From Berghia stephanieae (taxonomy: Eukaryota > Mollusca > Gastropoda > Nudibranchia > Aeolidiidae), in NCBI GenBank assembly GCA_034508935.3, contig CM067449.1, positions 31,231,069 to 31,295,068 of the forward strand: 64,000 nt of DNA, read 5' to 3'. The notes beneath the pieces are model-generated. The model ran no database searches. It was not told the DNA's origin and saw only the letters and a list, made by a program, of their open reading frames with translations. This document shows positions 10,838 to 22,198 of the stretch, one piece after another. A program made the translations under genes and the position numbers. Each line of letters starts with the position of its first letter. Position 1 is the stretch's first letter.

Positions 10838-11036
10838 GATAGTATGCGCTTGCCTATGAAGCTCACAACATTGCCATCCGGAAGTATAACGGACTGACAC
10901 ACAAAACCATGTTTATCCATGAACTTTTATAGTCTGGCGGTTAATACAGTTATATGAGAATTACACCTAAACGTGGGTGGCAAAAAAAAAAAAAAAATAA
11001 CAAGGATGCGAGTGATGTCATCTTCATTTTATCTAT
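10838..11036 (+). mobile_element. MITE-A
   Basis: GATAGTATGCGCTTGCCTAT to CATTTTATCTAT. An A run has expanded inside it and the CRE is changed to TGATGTCA. Confidence 0.85.
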
Positions 11037-11320
11037 ATTATCTCCACTAAAACGTTTATATTATTATTCATACTTTTAAATAGTAGGAACGTATCAGCCA
11101 AAAGGTGTTCTAAAAAACAATAACAAAGAAATTAAGTATGGTTCCATTTCGGTTGCAACTGAAAACGAGAGGAGTCACTCACATTGTTCTGATAAAACAA
11201 GAGACCGAATGTCAAACTGAGAGCAAATCGTACCTAAAATGAAAATGAATACACTCAGCGTAAAGCCTTACAATAGGCAAAATTATGTTGCTGTTGCAAT
11301 TCTTATCCTCATTACCAACA

Positions 11321-11322
11321 TT

Positions 11323-11393
<71 letters not shown>

Positions 11394-11394
11394 T

Positions 11395-11465
<71 letters not shown>

Positions 11466-11592
11466 TATCATCATTATCATCATCATCATCATCATCATCA
11501 TCGAGCATCATTATCATCAACAACATCATTAATAATATCATCATCAAAAGCACCATCATCATTTTCATCATCATCGTCATCATCATTATCAA
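11321..11592. repeat. (CAT)n microsatellite
   Basis: About 270 bp of CAT repeat with ATT, TTC and CTC interruptions. Confidence 0.97.
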
Positions 11593-11770
11593 ACCATTTT
11601 ATCTGAGATCCAAAAGACAAATTATGGTAAAGTTGTCCCCATCATTGAGCTAAGACAAGCAATATGAAAGATTGTAAATGACTGGGTGGGTGAATATAAT
11701 TGAAGGCTGGTTTTCCAAAACTCGTTAAGTGGATTTTTCTACTTTTTGAGATTTTCCATCCACGAGATAA

Positions 11771-11771
<1 letters not shown>

Positions 11772-11855
<84 letters not shown>
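11772..11855. repeat. (AT)n microsatellite
   Basis: About 40 AT units grown within repeat F at a site that reads AAATTGAAATTTAAAC in the other copy. Confidence 0.95.
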
Positions 11856-11856
<1 letters not shown>

Positions 11857-11867
11857 TTAAGCATCAA

Positions 11868-12171
11868 TTGGATTCAGTAGTCTGATGTCACGTCTCCCGG
11901 CAACGGCGGCCATCTTGGTTCTAAACAAAGAAAATCATTACTTTTTATTCTTCATGCTGGCTAGAACTTTCCATATGCCTTGTGATCAGAATGTGTAGAA
12001 GTCAAAACATGATCATATTTATGGGGTTTTTTTCTCTGGATACGCTTTAATGCTCGCCGGTGAAATATTTCTTACGGCGTCCGCAATTGTTCGGATAGTT
12101 TAGAGCCAGTGTTACTAAGTTACCATGCGTCATTAGGAAGGAAGTGACGTTACGACTGTTGAAGAGTATTG
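11868..12171 (+). mobile_element. MITE-B inserted in repeat F
   Basis: TTGGATTCAGTAGTCTGATG to GACTGTTGAAGAGTATTG. It breaks repeat F between GCATCAA and CACAAGAATTTCCC. Confidence 0.88.
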
Positions 12172-12313
12172 ACACAAGAATTTCCCTAGATTTGTTAGAA
12201 TTCGTAGTTTAAATATGATAAAATGAAAGACGGAATGAGACATTTTAAGGGAAATAATCCTTAATATTTCAAAATGGGGAAAAGGGAGTTAGGAGGTTTT
12301 CGAAAACCTCTCT

Positions 12314-12788
12314 TCAATGGGAGAGACCTATATTCAGGTTTTCGTCCAACCGAGTCATCTTTCACATTATATGTTGCTGTCAAAGGATTGGACATTTCTT
12401 AATAAATATAAACACGCTGCTTTGATTATGAAAGTTGTAAACATACGCATGTATCAAGATGAACAAAATGACCAATTGTGATATAGATAGTATGCGCTTG
12501 GCTGAGAAGCTCATAACATTACCATCCGAAAGTATAACGGACCAACACACAAAACTGTGTGTATCCATGAAAGTTTATAGTCGGGTTAAAACAGTTCAGT
12601 GAGCACTAATCATAAACGCGTATGGCAAAAGACATGAACAAAGACCTGAGTGACGTCATCTTCGAACTATCTATTGGATAGTTTAAAAACGGTGAACACT
12701 TTTCATTATGTGGGTCACTTTGAGCACATTTTGCAATGTGACCAATGACCACGAGCACATGGAAAGGTAAGATAGATCAACCCCATTG
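12314..12788 (+). mobile_element. MITE-G, split by MITE-A
   Basis: The ends CAATGGGAGAGACCTATATT and GATAGATCAACCCCATTG are imperfect inverted repeats. Copies at 30.7 and 31.9 kb share TTTTCGTCCAACCGAGTCAT and AAACACGCTGC. Confidence 0.65.
12483..12674 (+). mobile_element. MITE-A inserted in MITE-G
   Basis: Complete: ATAGATAGTATGCGCTTGGC to TCGAACTATCTAT, with an exact CRE. Confidence 0.9.
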
Positions 12789-12792
12789 CAAA

Positions 12793-12946
12793 CTAAGCCG
12801 GAAGTATAACGGACCAATACACAAAACTCTGTGTAACCAAGAATTTTTATAGTCTGGTTAATACAGTTCAGTGAGAATAACTCACAAACGCGGATGGCAA
12901 AATACAATAACAAAGGCTTGAGTGACGTCATCTTCGTTCTATCTAT
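12793..12946 (+). mobile_element. MITE-A, left end missing
   Basis: Starts at GCCGGAAGTATAACGGACCA and ends GTTCTATCTAT. Abuts MITE-G. Confidence 0.82.
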
Positions 12947-13035
12947 ACATAGAATGAAGCTGACGTTACTGGGGTCTTTGTTATTGTTTTTTGCCATTCA
13001 TGTTTATGAGTAATTCTCACTAAACCGTATCAACC

Positions 13036-13273
13036 CGTGGCCTTCGTAAAGTTATGGCCTGATACTGACCAAAAAATGACGTAAAAATGCCAGTCTTTTG
13101 CCGCAAAAGATAACAAATCGTGAGTTGTATTCAATAGTTCAACCAATGAAATAACTTGTTTCCATGAGCTCTAATTACGACAACTCACTAGGCGGTGCAA
13201 AAACCAAATAATGACGTCAAACTGCCAGTCCTTTTGGATTTCAGTATCAGGCTATAACATAACGATGGCTACG
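13036..13273 (+). mobile_element. MITE-C inserted in MITE-A
   Basis: CGTGGCCTTCGTAAAGTTAT to ACATAACGATGGCTACG, flanked on both sides by the 7-bp repeat ATCAACC. Confidence 0.88.
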
Positions 13274-13287
13274 ATCAACCAGACTAC

Positions 13288-13473
13288 AGATAGTTCGAAG
13301 ATGACGTCACTCAGGTCTTTGTTATCGTTTTTTGCCATACGAGTGAGTAATGCTCACTGAACTGTATTAACCTGACTATAAACGTTCGTGGATACACACA
13401 GTTTTGTGTGTTGGTCCGTTATACTTCCGGATGGCAATGTTATGAGCTTCTTAGCCAAGCCCATACTATCTAT
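13288..13473 (-). mobile_element. MITE-A, left half of an inverted dimer
   Basis: AGATAGTTCGAAGATGACGT to CATACTATCTAT. Confidence 0.87.
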
Positions 13474-13662
13474 AGATATTATGCCCTGGTTAAGAAGCTC
13501 ACAACATTGCCATACGGAAGTGTAACGGACCAACACACAAAACTCTGTGTAAACATGAACTTTTATAGTCTGAATAATACAGTTAAATGAGAACTACTCA
13601 TAAACGTGGATCGCAAAAATCAGTAACAAAGACCCGAGTGGCATCAATTTCATTCTATCTAT
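13472..13662 (+). mobile_element. MITE-A, right half of an inverted dimer
   Basis: ATAGATATTATGCCCTGGTT to CATTCTATCTAT. The CRE position reads TGGCATCA. Confidence 0.85.
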
Positions 13663-13831
13663 AACTATTTTAGGTTACAAATAAGTTTGTGTATTGGTCC
13701 GCTATACTTCCGGATAGCAATGGTGTGAGCTTCTTAGCTTCGCGCACACTATCTATTTTGTACATTCCTTCATACTATTACGTTTATCAAACTACAAAGT
13801 TATCATATGTTGTAATTTAAACTGTTATCAA

Positions 13832-13990
13832 AGTGGCCAGATGGTTAAGGCATGCACCCGGAAGGTTTTGGGTTCGAGACTCGCTTAAGGCATTTTCTTT
13901 TTTGTTTTACCTTGGGCTCCCCAAAACTCCCCAATTTGATCACTTTGGACAACCTGGGTGATCCCTGTTTAGGTTTGTTTAATGGGCTAT
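13832..13990 (+). mobile_element. SINE-6, tRNA-Ser/Leu-like head
   Basis: TGGCCAGATGGTTAAGGCAT (A box of class II tRNA type) and TTTGGGTTCGAGACTCGC (B box). The body is not repeated elsewhere here. Single copy in the window. Confidence 0.5.
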
Positions 13991-14004
13991 ATATGATGCA
14001 GTGC

Positions 14005-14108
14005 GGCTCTTTGGTCCTTTGGTATGATCGAATCGGAAAGGCCATGGTTCGAGTTTTCCTCTGAGCGGTCCATTTTTGAGTCCGTGGTAAAGGCTCTTTG
14101 TTCACATT
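14005..14108 (+). mobile_element. SINE-1, head only
   Basis: Divergent: GTGCGGCTCTTTGGTCCTTT to GTCCGTGGTAAAGGCTCTTT. Confidence 0.6.
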
Positions 14109-14109
14109 C

Positions 14110-14820
14110 TATCGCCGAACGAAGGTCAAAAAAACATGAACCAAAAAATCTCTCTTTATGGTGACATACTACGCGTATGTGATAAGTGTGGAGATTGTCA
14201 GGCAATTTTATGGAATAGATCATGAGAAATATTGGCACGTTATACCATACGGTTAGAAAATAACCAAAATAACTTTCCGTTTTTTACACTTTTCTGACAA
14301 CCTGTATCCATTTTTTTTTTCGTGTTTTTCTAACATTATTTCTAAGATTTTTAAAATGGATTTTTTGAAGGCTTTTCCTAGTAATTATACCCAAACCGTC
14401 CCTTAAACCAACAAATTAAACGCGAAAATTCCACAATTGTTGAATACATTTTTATTCAGCGGGTTCAAAGCATTATTCAACGATTACGTTTTGACTAATA
14501 AATGATAGGGTTTTCCAAGATAAGGGGTGAGATAATGGACAAAAGTTGGCGTTGGTCTTTTCATTACCACGATGATGGGCCTATAACAATTTTAGTTATC
14601 CGACCTGTGAATAAGTAAACGTCGGCTTTCACTAATCTGGTACATCTGACATATTATGATGAAGAAAATTAAATATAATATTTCTACTAGGATGAAGTCG
14701 AATTGATTGATATCAGGGAGAAATTTATAATTGTAATTAGAAATGTACTATTTATTAACACTTAATCAAACAACGTGAGATTGTTTTCCTGTCCTCTTTG
14801 TCTGTCTGTTATTTCGTCAT
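14110..14820. other. no gene; one dispersed-repeat piece
   Basis: Mostly unique AT-rich DNA. Around 14,573-14,640 is a partial copy of the repeat seen at 700-960. Confidence 0.45.
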
Positions 14821-14867
14821 ATAGATAGAATGAAGTTGACGTCACTCGGGTCTTTGCTATTGTTTTT

Positions 14868-14927
<60 letters not shown>

Positions 14928-14935
14928 TATATAGC
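14821..14935. repeat. MITE-A end fused to (TA)n
   Basis: The first 52 bp are the CRE end of MITE-A (ATAGATAGAATGAAGTTGAC, then GTTTTTTGCCA). At that point the sequence becomes a TA array. Confidence 0.85.
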
Positions 14936-15358
14936 ATATACATTATACCCTATAATGTTACAAATAACAACTTACACTTTACTTCTTTCAAAGACTAAAC
15001 ATTAAAAACTATAGTATCACCGATGGAGCGATACTAATGATGGCTAACTAGTGCATTATTCGTATTCTATTTCTATACATAAAACATCTTTTATCAATAA
15101 CAAACAGTTTTAATGAGTACAAGACCGGGTTGGTTTGTCTTTGTTTTTGTTTTTTTTTTTGTTTTTGTTTTTGTTTGTTTGTTTTTTTGGTTGATTGTTT
15201 GCTTGTTTGTTTTGAGATCATTATGATAAAATGGCCTGAACTATTCATTTAAATGTTAAAACCAGTATTCAGTGTTTGGTTCATCCAAACATAAAGTTAC
15301 GAAATTGAGTCGGTGCGTAAAATATTATAATACTCTACGGCACACTGGTACACACGTA

Positions 15359-15999
15359 CGGCAATGTGGTCTAGTGGTATGACGCTCGATTTTGGATCGA
15401 AAGGTCCTGGGTTCGAGCCTTGATCGACGCATAAGTGAGTCTTTGGGAAGGGCTCTTTACTAACTTTAACTCAGCGTGCTTAGATTTAAAACGAGTACCC
15501 GGCCGCTAACAGCCGTTGTCTCTGCCGAAAATAAATTATAAGATCGCCTAATAGGCGCCATGCCTCGTTCTACATGTTACGTGCTGCTGTTGGTCAGGGA
15601 CCCTTTGTCAAGCGCTTTGAGTACGTTCATTTTGTGAGGCTATGTGGTCTAGTGGTATGACACTCGCTTTCTGATCAGAAGGTCCTGGGTTCGAGCCTCG
15701 CGTTCGGCGCATGTTGAGTCCTTGGAAAAGGCTCTTTACTCACATTCTCTTTCCGTACTCAGGTGACATATGAGTACCTGGCCGTTAACAGCGTTATCTC
15801 GTCCAAAAGAATTGTAATATCGCCTAACAGGCGTCATGTCCCGTCCTACATGTTAAATGTTGCTGTTGACCAGGGACCCCTTGTAAAGCGCTTTGAGCAC
15901 ATTTAGTGGATATTGCGCTATATAAAGGTCAATTTTTTAAAATTCTTTTTTTTTTTTAATTTTTCAGTGGATAATGCTCTATACAAAAGCTCGGGTTTT
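15359..15999 (+). mobile_element. SINE-1 (older), split by another SINE-1
   Basis: The head and body run to 15,634. The missing tail (TGGATAATGCTCTATACAAA AGCTC) is found at 15,962-15,999, beyond the inserted copy. Confidence 0.8.
15635..15950 (+). mobile_element. SINE-1 (younger) inserted in SINE-1
   Basis: Complete from GAGGCTATGTGGTCTAGTGG to GCGCTATATAAAGGTCAATT, and closer to the family consensus than its host. Confidence 0.88.
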
Positions 16000-16999
16000 T
16001 AAAAATAACAAAAACAAACTGTAACAATAAAAAAATAAATATCGCAGGAGATTTTCAATTCTTAAAACCATCTATTAAAAGACCCCCAATTAATCTTGTC
16101 CAACAAATATTAAACCCAAGACTTCAAAGTCTTTAACATCGGAAAAAAATTTAACCATCAAATAATTTGTTTCTAATTCCTATGAGTTTTTTTTTCTTTC
16201 ATCAACCGATATACGACGATTGCTTTTTGAACTTTGGACTCTGCGGAAGGCCAGCGGGGAATATTTCCTATTACGCACAGTGTTTATAAAAATATCCTTT
16301 AGCAATTCTATTTCATCTGGTTAATGTTTGGCAATGCTTATTTAATGTGGGTTGAATTATCGTATCGTCGGAATTAAGTAATGAGGCAGATCCATTCACT
16401 TTGAAACGCTGATTAGACATTGCGTTTGATGTATTCGAACATACCTTTCATAAAGACACATACCTAAAGGTTTTAATGTCTTTCAATTGAAAAATAATAA
16501 TGAAAAGATTTATTATTTTGTTTTGTTGTGATTTTCATTATGTCTTTTTTGTATTTGTTTTTAAGTGAGATAAAGATTTTTTTTTTTTTAAACAGACAAA
16601 AAATATCGTACAAAACTTAATCTAACAGCTTAAAAAAAATAACAAAATACTGAATGTCACGTGACTGTAGAACAAGCTTAAGTCTCAATGGAAAATTAGC
16701 TGAAGGCGACTATGAGTTGTTACTTTTCAAACCTGTTGTTATGCTTTCTTGTGTTGACAACGTCTCTCAGTCGTCCTTGGAATATTACTCACCATGGTTA
16801 TATAAACCGCAAATCGTCACTTGCTCGTCTTCGCACAATGCAGGGTTGATTGTGTGATAAATGTTCAGGGACGATAGCAAGGCATGGTGCAGGTGACTGT
16901 TCTTTGTAAGTCCGTAAACGAGTGACCAAAATCATTGCATAAACAAGGCAAATTAATGCAATATCAGAGAGATCTAAATGAGATCAATAAAATCATAGT
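16000..16999. other. no recognisable feature
   Basis: AT-rich single-copy sequence. The frame at 16,654-16,857 (67 codons) has no recognised domain or splice context. Confidence 0.5.
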
Positions 17000-17138
17000 A
17001 CAGAGAAGGCAGATCTGTTACTATGCATATGTCCCAATGAAGTATAACACAGAGAAGGCAGATCTGTTACTATGCATATGTCCCAATAAAGTATAACACA
17101 GAGAAGGCAGATCTGTTACTATGCATATGTCCCAATAA
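17000..17138 (+). repeat. 49-bp tandem repeat, three units
   Basis: Units start at 17,000, 17,049 and 17,098 with ACAGAGAAGGCAGATCTGTT. They differ by only one or two bases, which indicates recent duplication. The third is incomplete. Confidence 0.93.
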
Positions 17139-17310
17139 ATTTTAGCTATAAAACATGACGCTGTGTTGTAGAGTTCATTTTGCTGATCAATATTATGCAT
17201 AGAATGTATTTGTTACTTTTCTGTTCGAGTAAGAAAAAAACTATTTTTGTGTTGGGTGGGTGTGAAACTTTGGGAAAATTCTGAAAATGGCTGGTTAGGA
17301 AAGGGTTAAA
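17139..17310 (+). mobile_element. MITE-D, right half
   Basis: Matches the right half of the copy at 32.8 kb (TTGAGTTCATTTT-like block, TTTTGTGTTGG, GGCTGGTTAGG) and ends GGGTTAA. The left half is replaced by the 49-bp array. Confidence 0.7.
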
Positions 17311-17364
17311 CGCTTTATAAGGGGCTCTAAGTCGCATGCCAACAGCAACAATATGTAAGTGAAA

Positions 17365-17691
<327 letters not shown>

Positions 17692-17734
17692 GTAGTCTTA
17701 TGATAATTATAAAATAATAAAGCGATAAGGGCTG

Positions 17735-18272
17735 CTATAAAATACTATAAACGCTCTATATAAACGGTTGCGATTTATGGTTATTGTCTGTTTAATGCCA
17801 TAAATCACGATAAAAGCCGTCTCTATGAAGGCATTCAACTCGAAAGGACTTCTGTACTTAGAATGTGTTCAATACAATCATCTATCACTCTGTCATATGA
17901 ATATTATAATCTTATGAGGTTATTTATTTCTCCCTGTACCCTTATCGTACTATGTGGTGAATGATCGAATATCCATTAATTTGAACTGGCGTCGAGTCAT
18001 TTCTTCCAGGATTCAGCCATTGATAGCTTTTCTTGGATATAATGTAGACGCCTTTAAAATCTACTTAATATTTCTAGGGAAGCAATTGTTATAGTGAAGA
18101 CACATCGTTTCATAAATGTATTATGTGGCGGTGATTTTGAAGACATTAATCTTTGTCATTGCCCAAAATCTGAAACTTGGGTCATATTTTTTTTAAGATG
18201 TCAGACATAATTTCTTGAACAGGCAAAAAATGACAAAAAAATATTTAGCCATTTCTACTAAAGAAAAGTGGG
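17735..18272. other. SINE-4 tail fragment and unique DNA
   Basis: 17,735-17,830 contains a GGTTATTGTCTGTTTAATGC tail resembling SINE-4. The remainder shows no repeat or gene. Confidence 0.4.
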
Positions 18273-18512
18273 GGTCCCGATAGCTCAGTTGGTAGAGCAC
18301 AAGCTTCATACGCCAAGGGACCGAGATCAATCCAGGGTGCAGTCAAGATTTTTTTTCTGACCCCCCTCCCCCCCCCCCCCCCCCCAATCCACCCAGCAGT
18401 GATTGGGTAGCTGGGCCTGTTAGATCTGGTGAAAAGTACTTTGCGATAGTCTTGCAGACTAACGTCATATCCGAAGGGTAGCAAGCAATTGGTATTGTCC
18501 GTTTTAGAAAGA
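18273..18512 (+). mobile_element. SINE-4, best copy
   Basis: Head CCCGATAGCTCAGTTGGTAG AGC (A box) and GACCGAGATCAATCC (B box), then a T run, a C run and the body GGGTAGCTGGGCCTGTTAGA. Ends AAGCAATTGGTATTGTCCG. The head looks like a class I tRNA. Confidence 0.8.
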
Positions 18513-18849
18513 AAAAAATGAAAAAAAAAAAATCAGCGAACCAATGTTCTATGCCTTGATCTAATCTGCGTCAGAATGTTTTACTTGTGATATTTTGAAA
18601 GACAACATTATTTTTCACCATACTTTATTTAAAATCCTTCTAATTTTAAAAAGAATGAAATATAGAACAGATTTGACCCATCAGGGTGGGGATGGGTGGG
18701 GGGGGGGCTCTCTGAGAATAAATTGAATTTTCAATTTTAAAATCACTCTGACATTATATTAATTTGAGGTGGGACACAGTTTTGCAATCCGTTCCATCCT
18801 GATTTATTACTCCGAATGACTGACCACATAGTATAGTATCGAATGGCTA

Positions 18850-19182
18850 CAACTCTATTTTGAATCTTTTAATCCATTCTTCAAATTCTTTTCCTGCCTT
18901 ATAGGCTGTCTCGTAGCGTCCTGATAGACTTGTCACTGGGCAGTGGGGGACGATGTGGTCCATTGTCTCAGGGCCTCCTTGGCAATGACGGCATGCATCT
19001 GATTCTCTCAGATTCCATCTATGCATGTTAGCTGCGGTTCTGCCATGTCCTGTCAATATGCGGTTGGAGGTGACCCAGCATTTTCGGCTATTGCAGAGAA
19101 AGCCAGGTGTTCTTTCTGTTGGGTCGGGTATGATGTCGCCTCTCTGGGGCTGTCTTGGTTCCACATCGACATCCATTCCTCT
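18850..19182 (-). mobile_element. LINE ORF2 C-terminal fragment
   Basis: A frame of about 109 codons reads NRILTGHGRTAANMHRW, then RESDACRHCQGGPETMDHIV and PHCP, ending IKRFKIEL. This matches the zinc-knuckle (C-x2-C ... H ... C) C-terminus of non-LTR retrotransposons. Two further pieces of the same kind lie at 61.9 and 62.3 kb. Upstream the expected W and preceding residues lie in another frame, so this is a dead copy. It is 5'-truncated, as LINE insertions commonly are. Confidence 0.75.
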
Positions 19183-19265
19183 TTCACGTTGAAATGTTGT
19201 CTGACCACATACACACTTCTAATGATTTAGGAATCAAAAAGAGTAGATGGTCTGATGTCACGACT

Positions 19266-19500
19266 TGTCTTCTCTATGTGAGGCTATGTGATCTTGTGAT
19301 ATGACACTCGCTTTCGGATCGGAAGGTGGGTAGCAGTAGTCATTCAGAGCCACCATGTCAATGGCGTTCAGCCCGGTTTCTATAGCGTGAAACGGACAAT
19401 AAACAATTATTTGCTTTCCTTTGGAAAGGACGCTATTCTAATGGAAATTACTTTCGTCCAGGTCTATCAGATCTAGCTACTCTCCGATGACAAGTCAGGT
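19266..19500 (+). mobile_element. SINE-1 head joined to SINE-4 tail
   Basis: GAGGCTATGTGATCTTGTGA to GATCGGAAGGT is SINE-1. It then switches within a few bases to a SINE-4-like tail (GCGTGAAACGGACAATAAAC). Either a template switch or a deletion. Confidence 0.55.
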
Positions 19501-19521
19501 CTAGAGATAATAATAATAATA

Positions 19522-19822
19522 ATTGAGCTTTATATAGCGCAATATCCACTAAATGTGCTCAAAGCGCTTTAAAAGGGGTCCCTGGTCAACAGCAACATTT
19601 AACATATAGAACGGGACATGACGCCTGTTAGGCGATATTACAATATTCCGGACAAAGACAACGCTGTTAACCGCCATGTACTCATTTTACACCTGAGTAC
19701 GGAGAGAGAATGTGAGTAAAGAGCCTTTTTCCAAGGACTCAACTATGCGCCGAGCGCGAGGCTCGAACCCAGGACCTTCCGATCCGAAATGAGTGTCATA
19801 CCACTAGACCACATAGCCGCAC
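19522..19822 (-). mobile_element. SINE-1
   Basis: Complete. A short AAT run lies just before its tail (AATTGAGCTTTATATAGCGC) and its head ends CCACATAGCCGCAC. Confidence 0.92.
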
Positions 19823-19891
19823 AAGACACAGATTGGCACTTGCATCAGTCAACTGACATTTCCAATGTCTGGAAGTACCGAGAAGAGTTCT

Positions 19892-20133
19892 TTAACTCTC
19901 TCCTTACCACCTGCAGCAAAATCGTCACATTTGTTAGGTCACAATATACATTGTTTCTGATTCGGATTTATTTTATACATCACAAGCTTTGAAGAATGAT
20001 CTCTGTTTAATAAATAAGAACAGAAAGTTGTTTTATAGATAGTTTGTTTGAGGTTTTTTAAAATCAATTTTTCTGCTGGGTAAGCCTGCCATTTTGGGAA
20101 AATACTGAAAAGTATCGGTAACGAGAGAGTTAA
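19892..20133 (+). mobile_element. MITE-D
   Basis: TTAA-CTCTCTCCTTACC at the left and CGAGAGAG-TTAA at the right. Internal AAAATCGTCACATTTGTTA. Both TTAA flanks are intact. Confidence 0.85.
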
Positions 20134-20370
20134 TAGTGGAGTTATAGAAATCTGCACTTTCCCCACAGGACATTCGGCTGTCAACTATGGACAATAACAA
20201 AGGCGGATGTAAATAGAAAACAATGCGTTGAGTTATGTTCTCTGGATGGGTCCTGAGATTGTAATGTTTCAAAAGTTTATTTTTAGGCAATTGCCAATAT
20301 AACTCATACAAGAATATAATATTTTCATCAACAAATCAAGTAAGTAAAATCAATAATAAAGCAAGGTAAA

Positions 20371-20596
<226 letters not shown>

Positions 20597-20599
20597 TGT

Positions 20600-21084
20600 A
20601 AAATCATCTAAAGGGACAACCAACACATCGAACCGCGGCGTTTAGGAGAGAAAAGGCTTTAAAGACAAACAGTCAACTTTAAATCGTCATACTTCGGTCT
20701 CATCAGAAGTACATGATTTACTTTGAAAGCTTTCCGCGGAAGATGCCTGTGATTGTAAGCGGGGCAGAGGGAGGCTGATGAGAAGGTGGTCTTAAGACGA
20801 GGTCGACTGGATGGGGAGAACGTCCGTAAGGAGCAGGACGGAAGAATTTCATAATAAGATAACAGAACAGAGTTTCGTAGTGCTATTTGAGAGGTCTAAC
20901 AAGAATATGCCTTAAAGAAGAATAAAGTGGAAATCCGAAACGTCCATTTTGTCTGTTTTCGTATATTAAATTGAAGGTTACATTCAATTTCACATTGATA
21001 TTTAAAGAAGAAGAAAAATAAAAATAATAATCGGATATAAGTAATATCACTTTGAGGCGTTAGATCACAAATCCCTTAATATTT
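20600..21084. other. unclassified, possibly retroelement 3' UTR
   Basis: No coding frame. The stretch GGAAATCCGAAACGTCCATT near 20,930 is reminiscent of sequences found near Penelope-like element ends, but this is not decisive. Confidence 0.3.
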
Positions 21085-21400
21085 TACCCCTCTCCCTAAA
21101 CAGTAACGCGTAATGATATCATGTTTACAATAATAATTTGTGACGTGTGATTATCAAGCGTAAATTTCACTAAAAAATCATAGTCTTTAAAAAGAAGTAC
21201 CATTTGAATGTTTTTGAAATTGTCTTTTACTGAAAGATGACTGACATAGGACTCGATTGGGCGGTAGAAAAAAATGATTTCTTACACTCTTGCGTTTCGG
21301 AATTCGAACTTTGTTCCCAACGCGCACTCACAAGCTCGTGCAGCGGATGGAATGTACGTCCGTAGTTCCAAAAACCAAGAGTGTAAGAATCGTAATATTA
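21085..21400 (-). repeat. repeat J, copy 1
   Basis: Aligns in reverse complement with 53.35-53.67 kb over about 300 bp. Shared words include CCGCTGCACGA, GTAAGAAATCAT, CAAAAACATT and GTAAACATGATAT. Confidence 0.65.
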
Positions 21401-21767
21401 TTATCTAGCAATTTTGACTTTAAACCACTTTTTTTTCCTTGCGTTTTAATCTGGCATAATACTGTTTTGAGACGGAGGGTCGCATATTTTTAAAAACTTT
21501 ATAGTCCATTATTCATGACGTCGTTGAAATCTAAAGAATCCCAAAGGTCATTGAACTCGTCTATGTGAAACAACAACAGTCCCGACGAGTCAGTTCGACC
21601 TACTCAATCACAGCTTTGTGGAAAGTGAAAAGGTCGAAAAACACCCGTCATGCCCTAATGTGAAGTCAATTACGGTCCTTTTTGTTGTGGTTGCTGCCTC
21701 ATTGTATCATGACTACCCAAATTTTATTTTCATTTTGGCCACAAGACATATACTATTTATTTGTGCG

Positions 21768-22080
21768 GCTATGTTGGTCTAGTTGTATGACTCTCTCGCC
21801 TTCGGATCGAAAGGTACAGAGTTAGAGACCCGCTCTGAGTGGTGCATGGTTGAGTCCTTGGAAAAGACTATTTACTCGCATACTTTTACCGCATTGATGT
21901 GTAGAATGAGTACCTGGCGTTGATACCGTTGTCTCTGTCCGAAAAAAAACCCTGTAATATCATCACCAACCAAGCCTCGTGTCCTGCCCTACATGCTAAG
22001 TGTTGTTGGTTAGTGACCCTTAGTGAAGTGCTGTGATCACGACTAGGCGGACATTGCTCTATATAAATTATCTAATTCAT
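21768..22080 (+). mobile_element. SINE-1, divergent
   Basis: TGTGCGGCTATGTTGGTCTA to GGACATTGCTCTATATAAAT. Many substitutions indicate an old copy. Confidence 0.8.
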
Positions 22081-22198
22081 TTGCTTTTCCATCTGATTCA
22101 TCTATCGCCTCAAAACAGTATTATGTCAGGGTGATTACATTTAAATACTGATGACGAATTTGTAGTTGGGGTCTGTCTCGATTACTCAATTGGTAGAG

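Larger units (their letters stand above)
11696..12340 (+). repeat. repeat F, interrupted by (AT)n and MITE-B
   Basis: GAAGGCTGGTTTTCCAAAA to ATTTTAAGCATCAA, then CAAGAATTTCCCTAGATTTG to GGAGTTAGGAGGTTT. The same sequence is found uninterrupted at 41.6-41.9 kb, so both the AT array and the MITE-B arrived in this copy. Confidence 0.75.
12947..13756 (-). mobile_element. MITE-A host carrying MITE-C and a MITE-A dimer
   Basis: The host pieces are 12,947-13,035, 13,274-13,287 and 13,663-13,756. The first ends CCGTATCAACC, the second repeats ATCAACC and adds AGACTAC, and the third resumes ACTATTTTAGGTTACA. About 190 bp of host is therefore spread over 810 bp. Confidence 0.78.

Noticed and set aside
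16654-16857. 67-codon plus-strand frame in unique DNA
   Set aside because: No family resemblance and no splice context.
18280-18350. Possible functional tRNA gene
   Set aside because: A and B boxes are good but the acceptor and anticodon stems do not close, and SINE-4 body follows. The same applies to the SINE-1, -2, -3, -5 and -6 heads.
20700-20740. CTGATGAG on the minus strand as a hammerhead core
   Set aside because: No helix II or GAAA follows in the right place.
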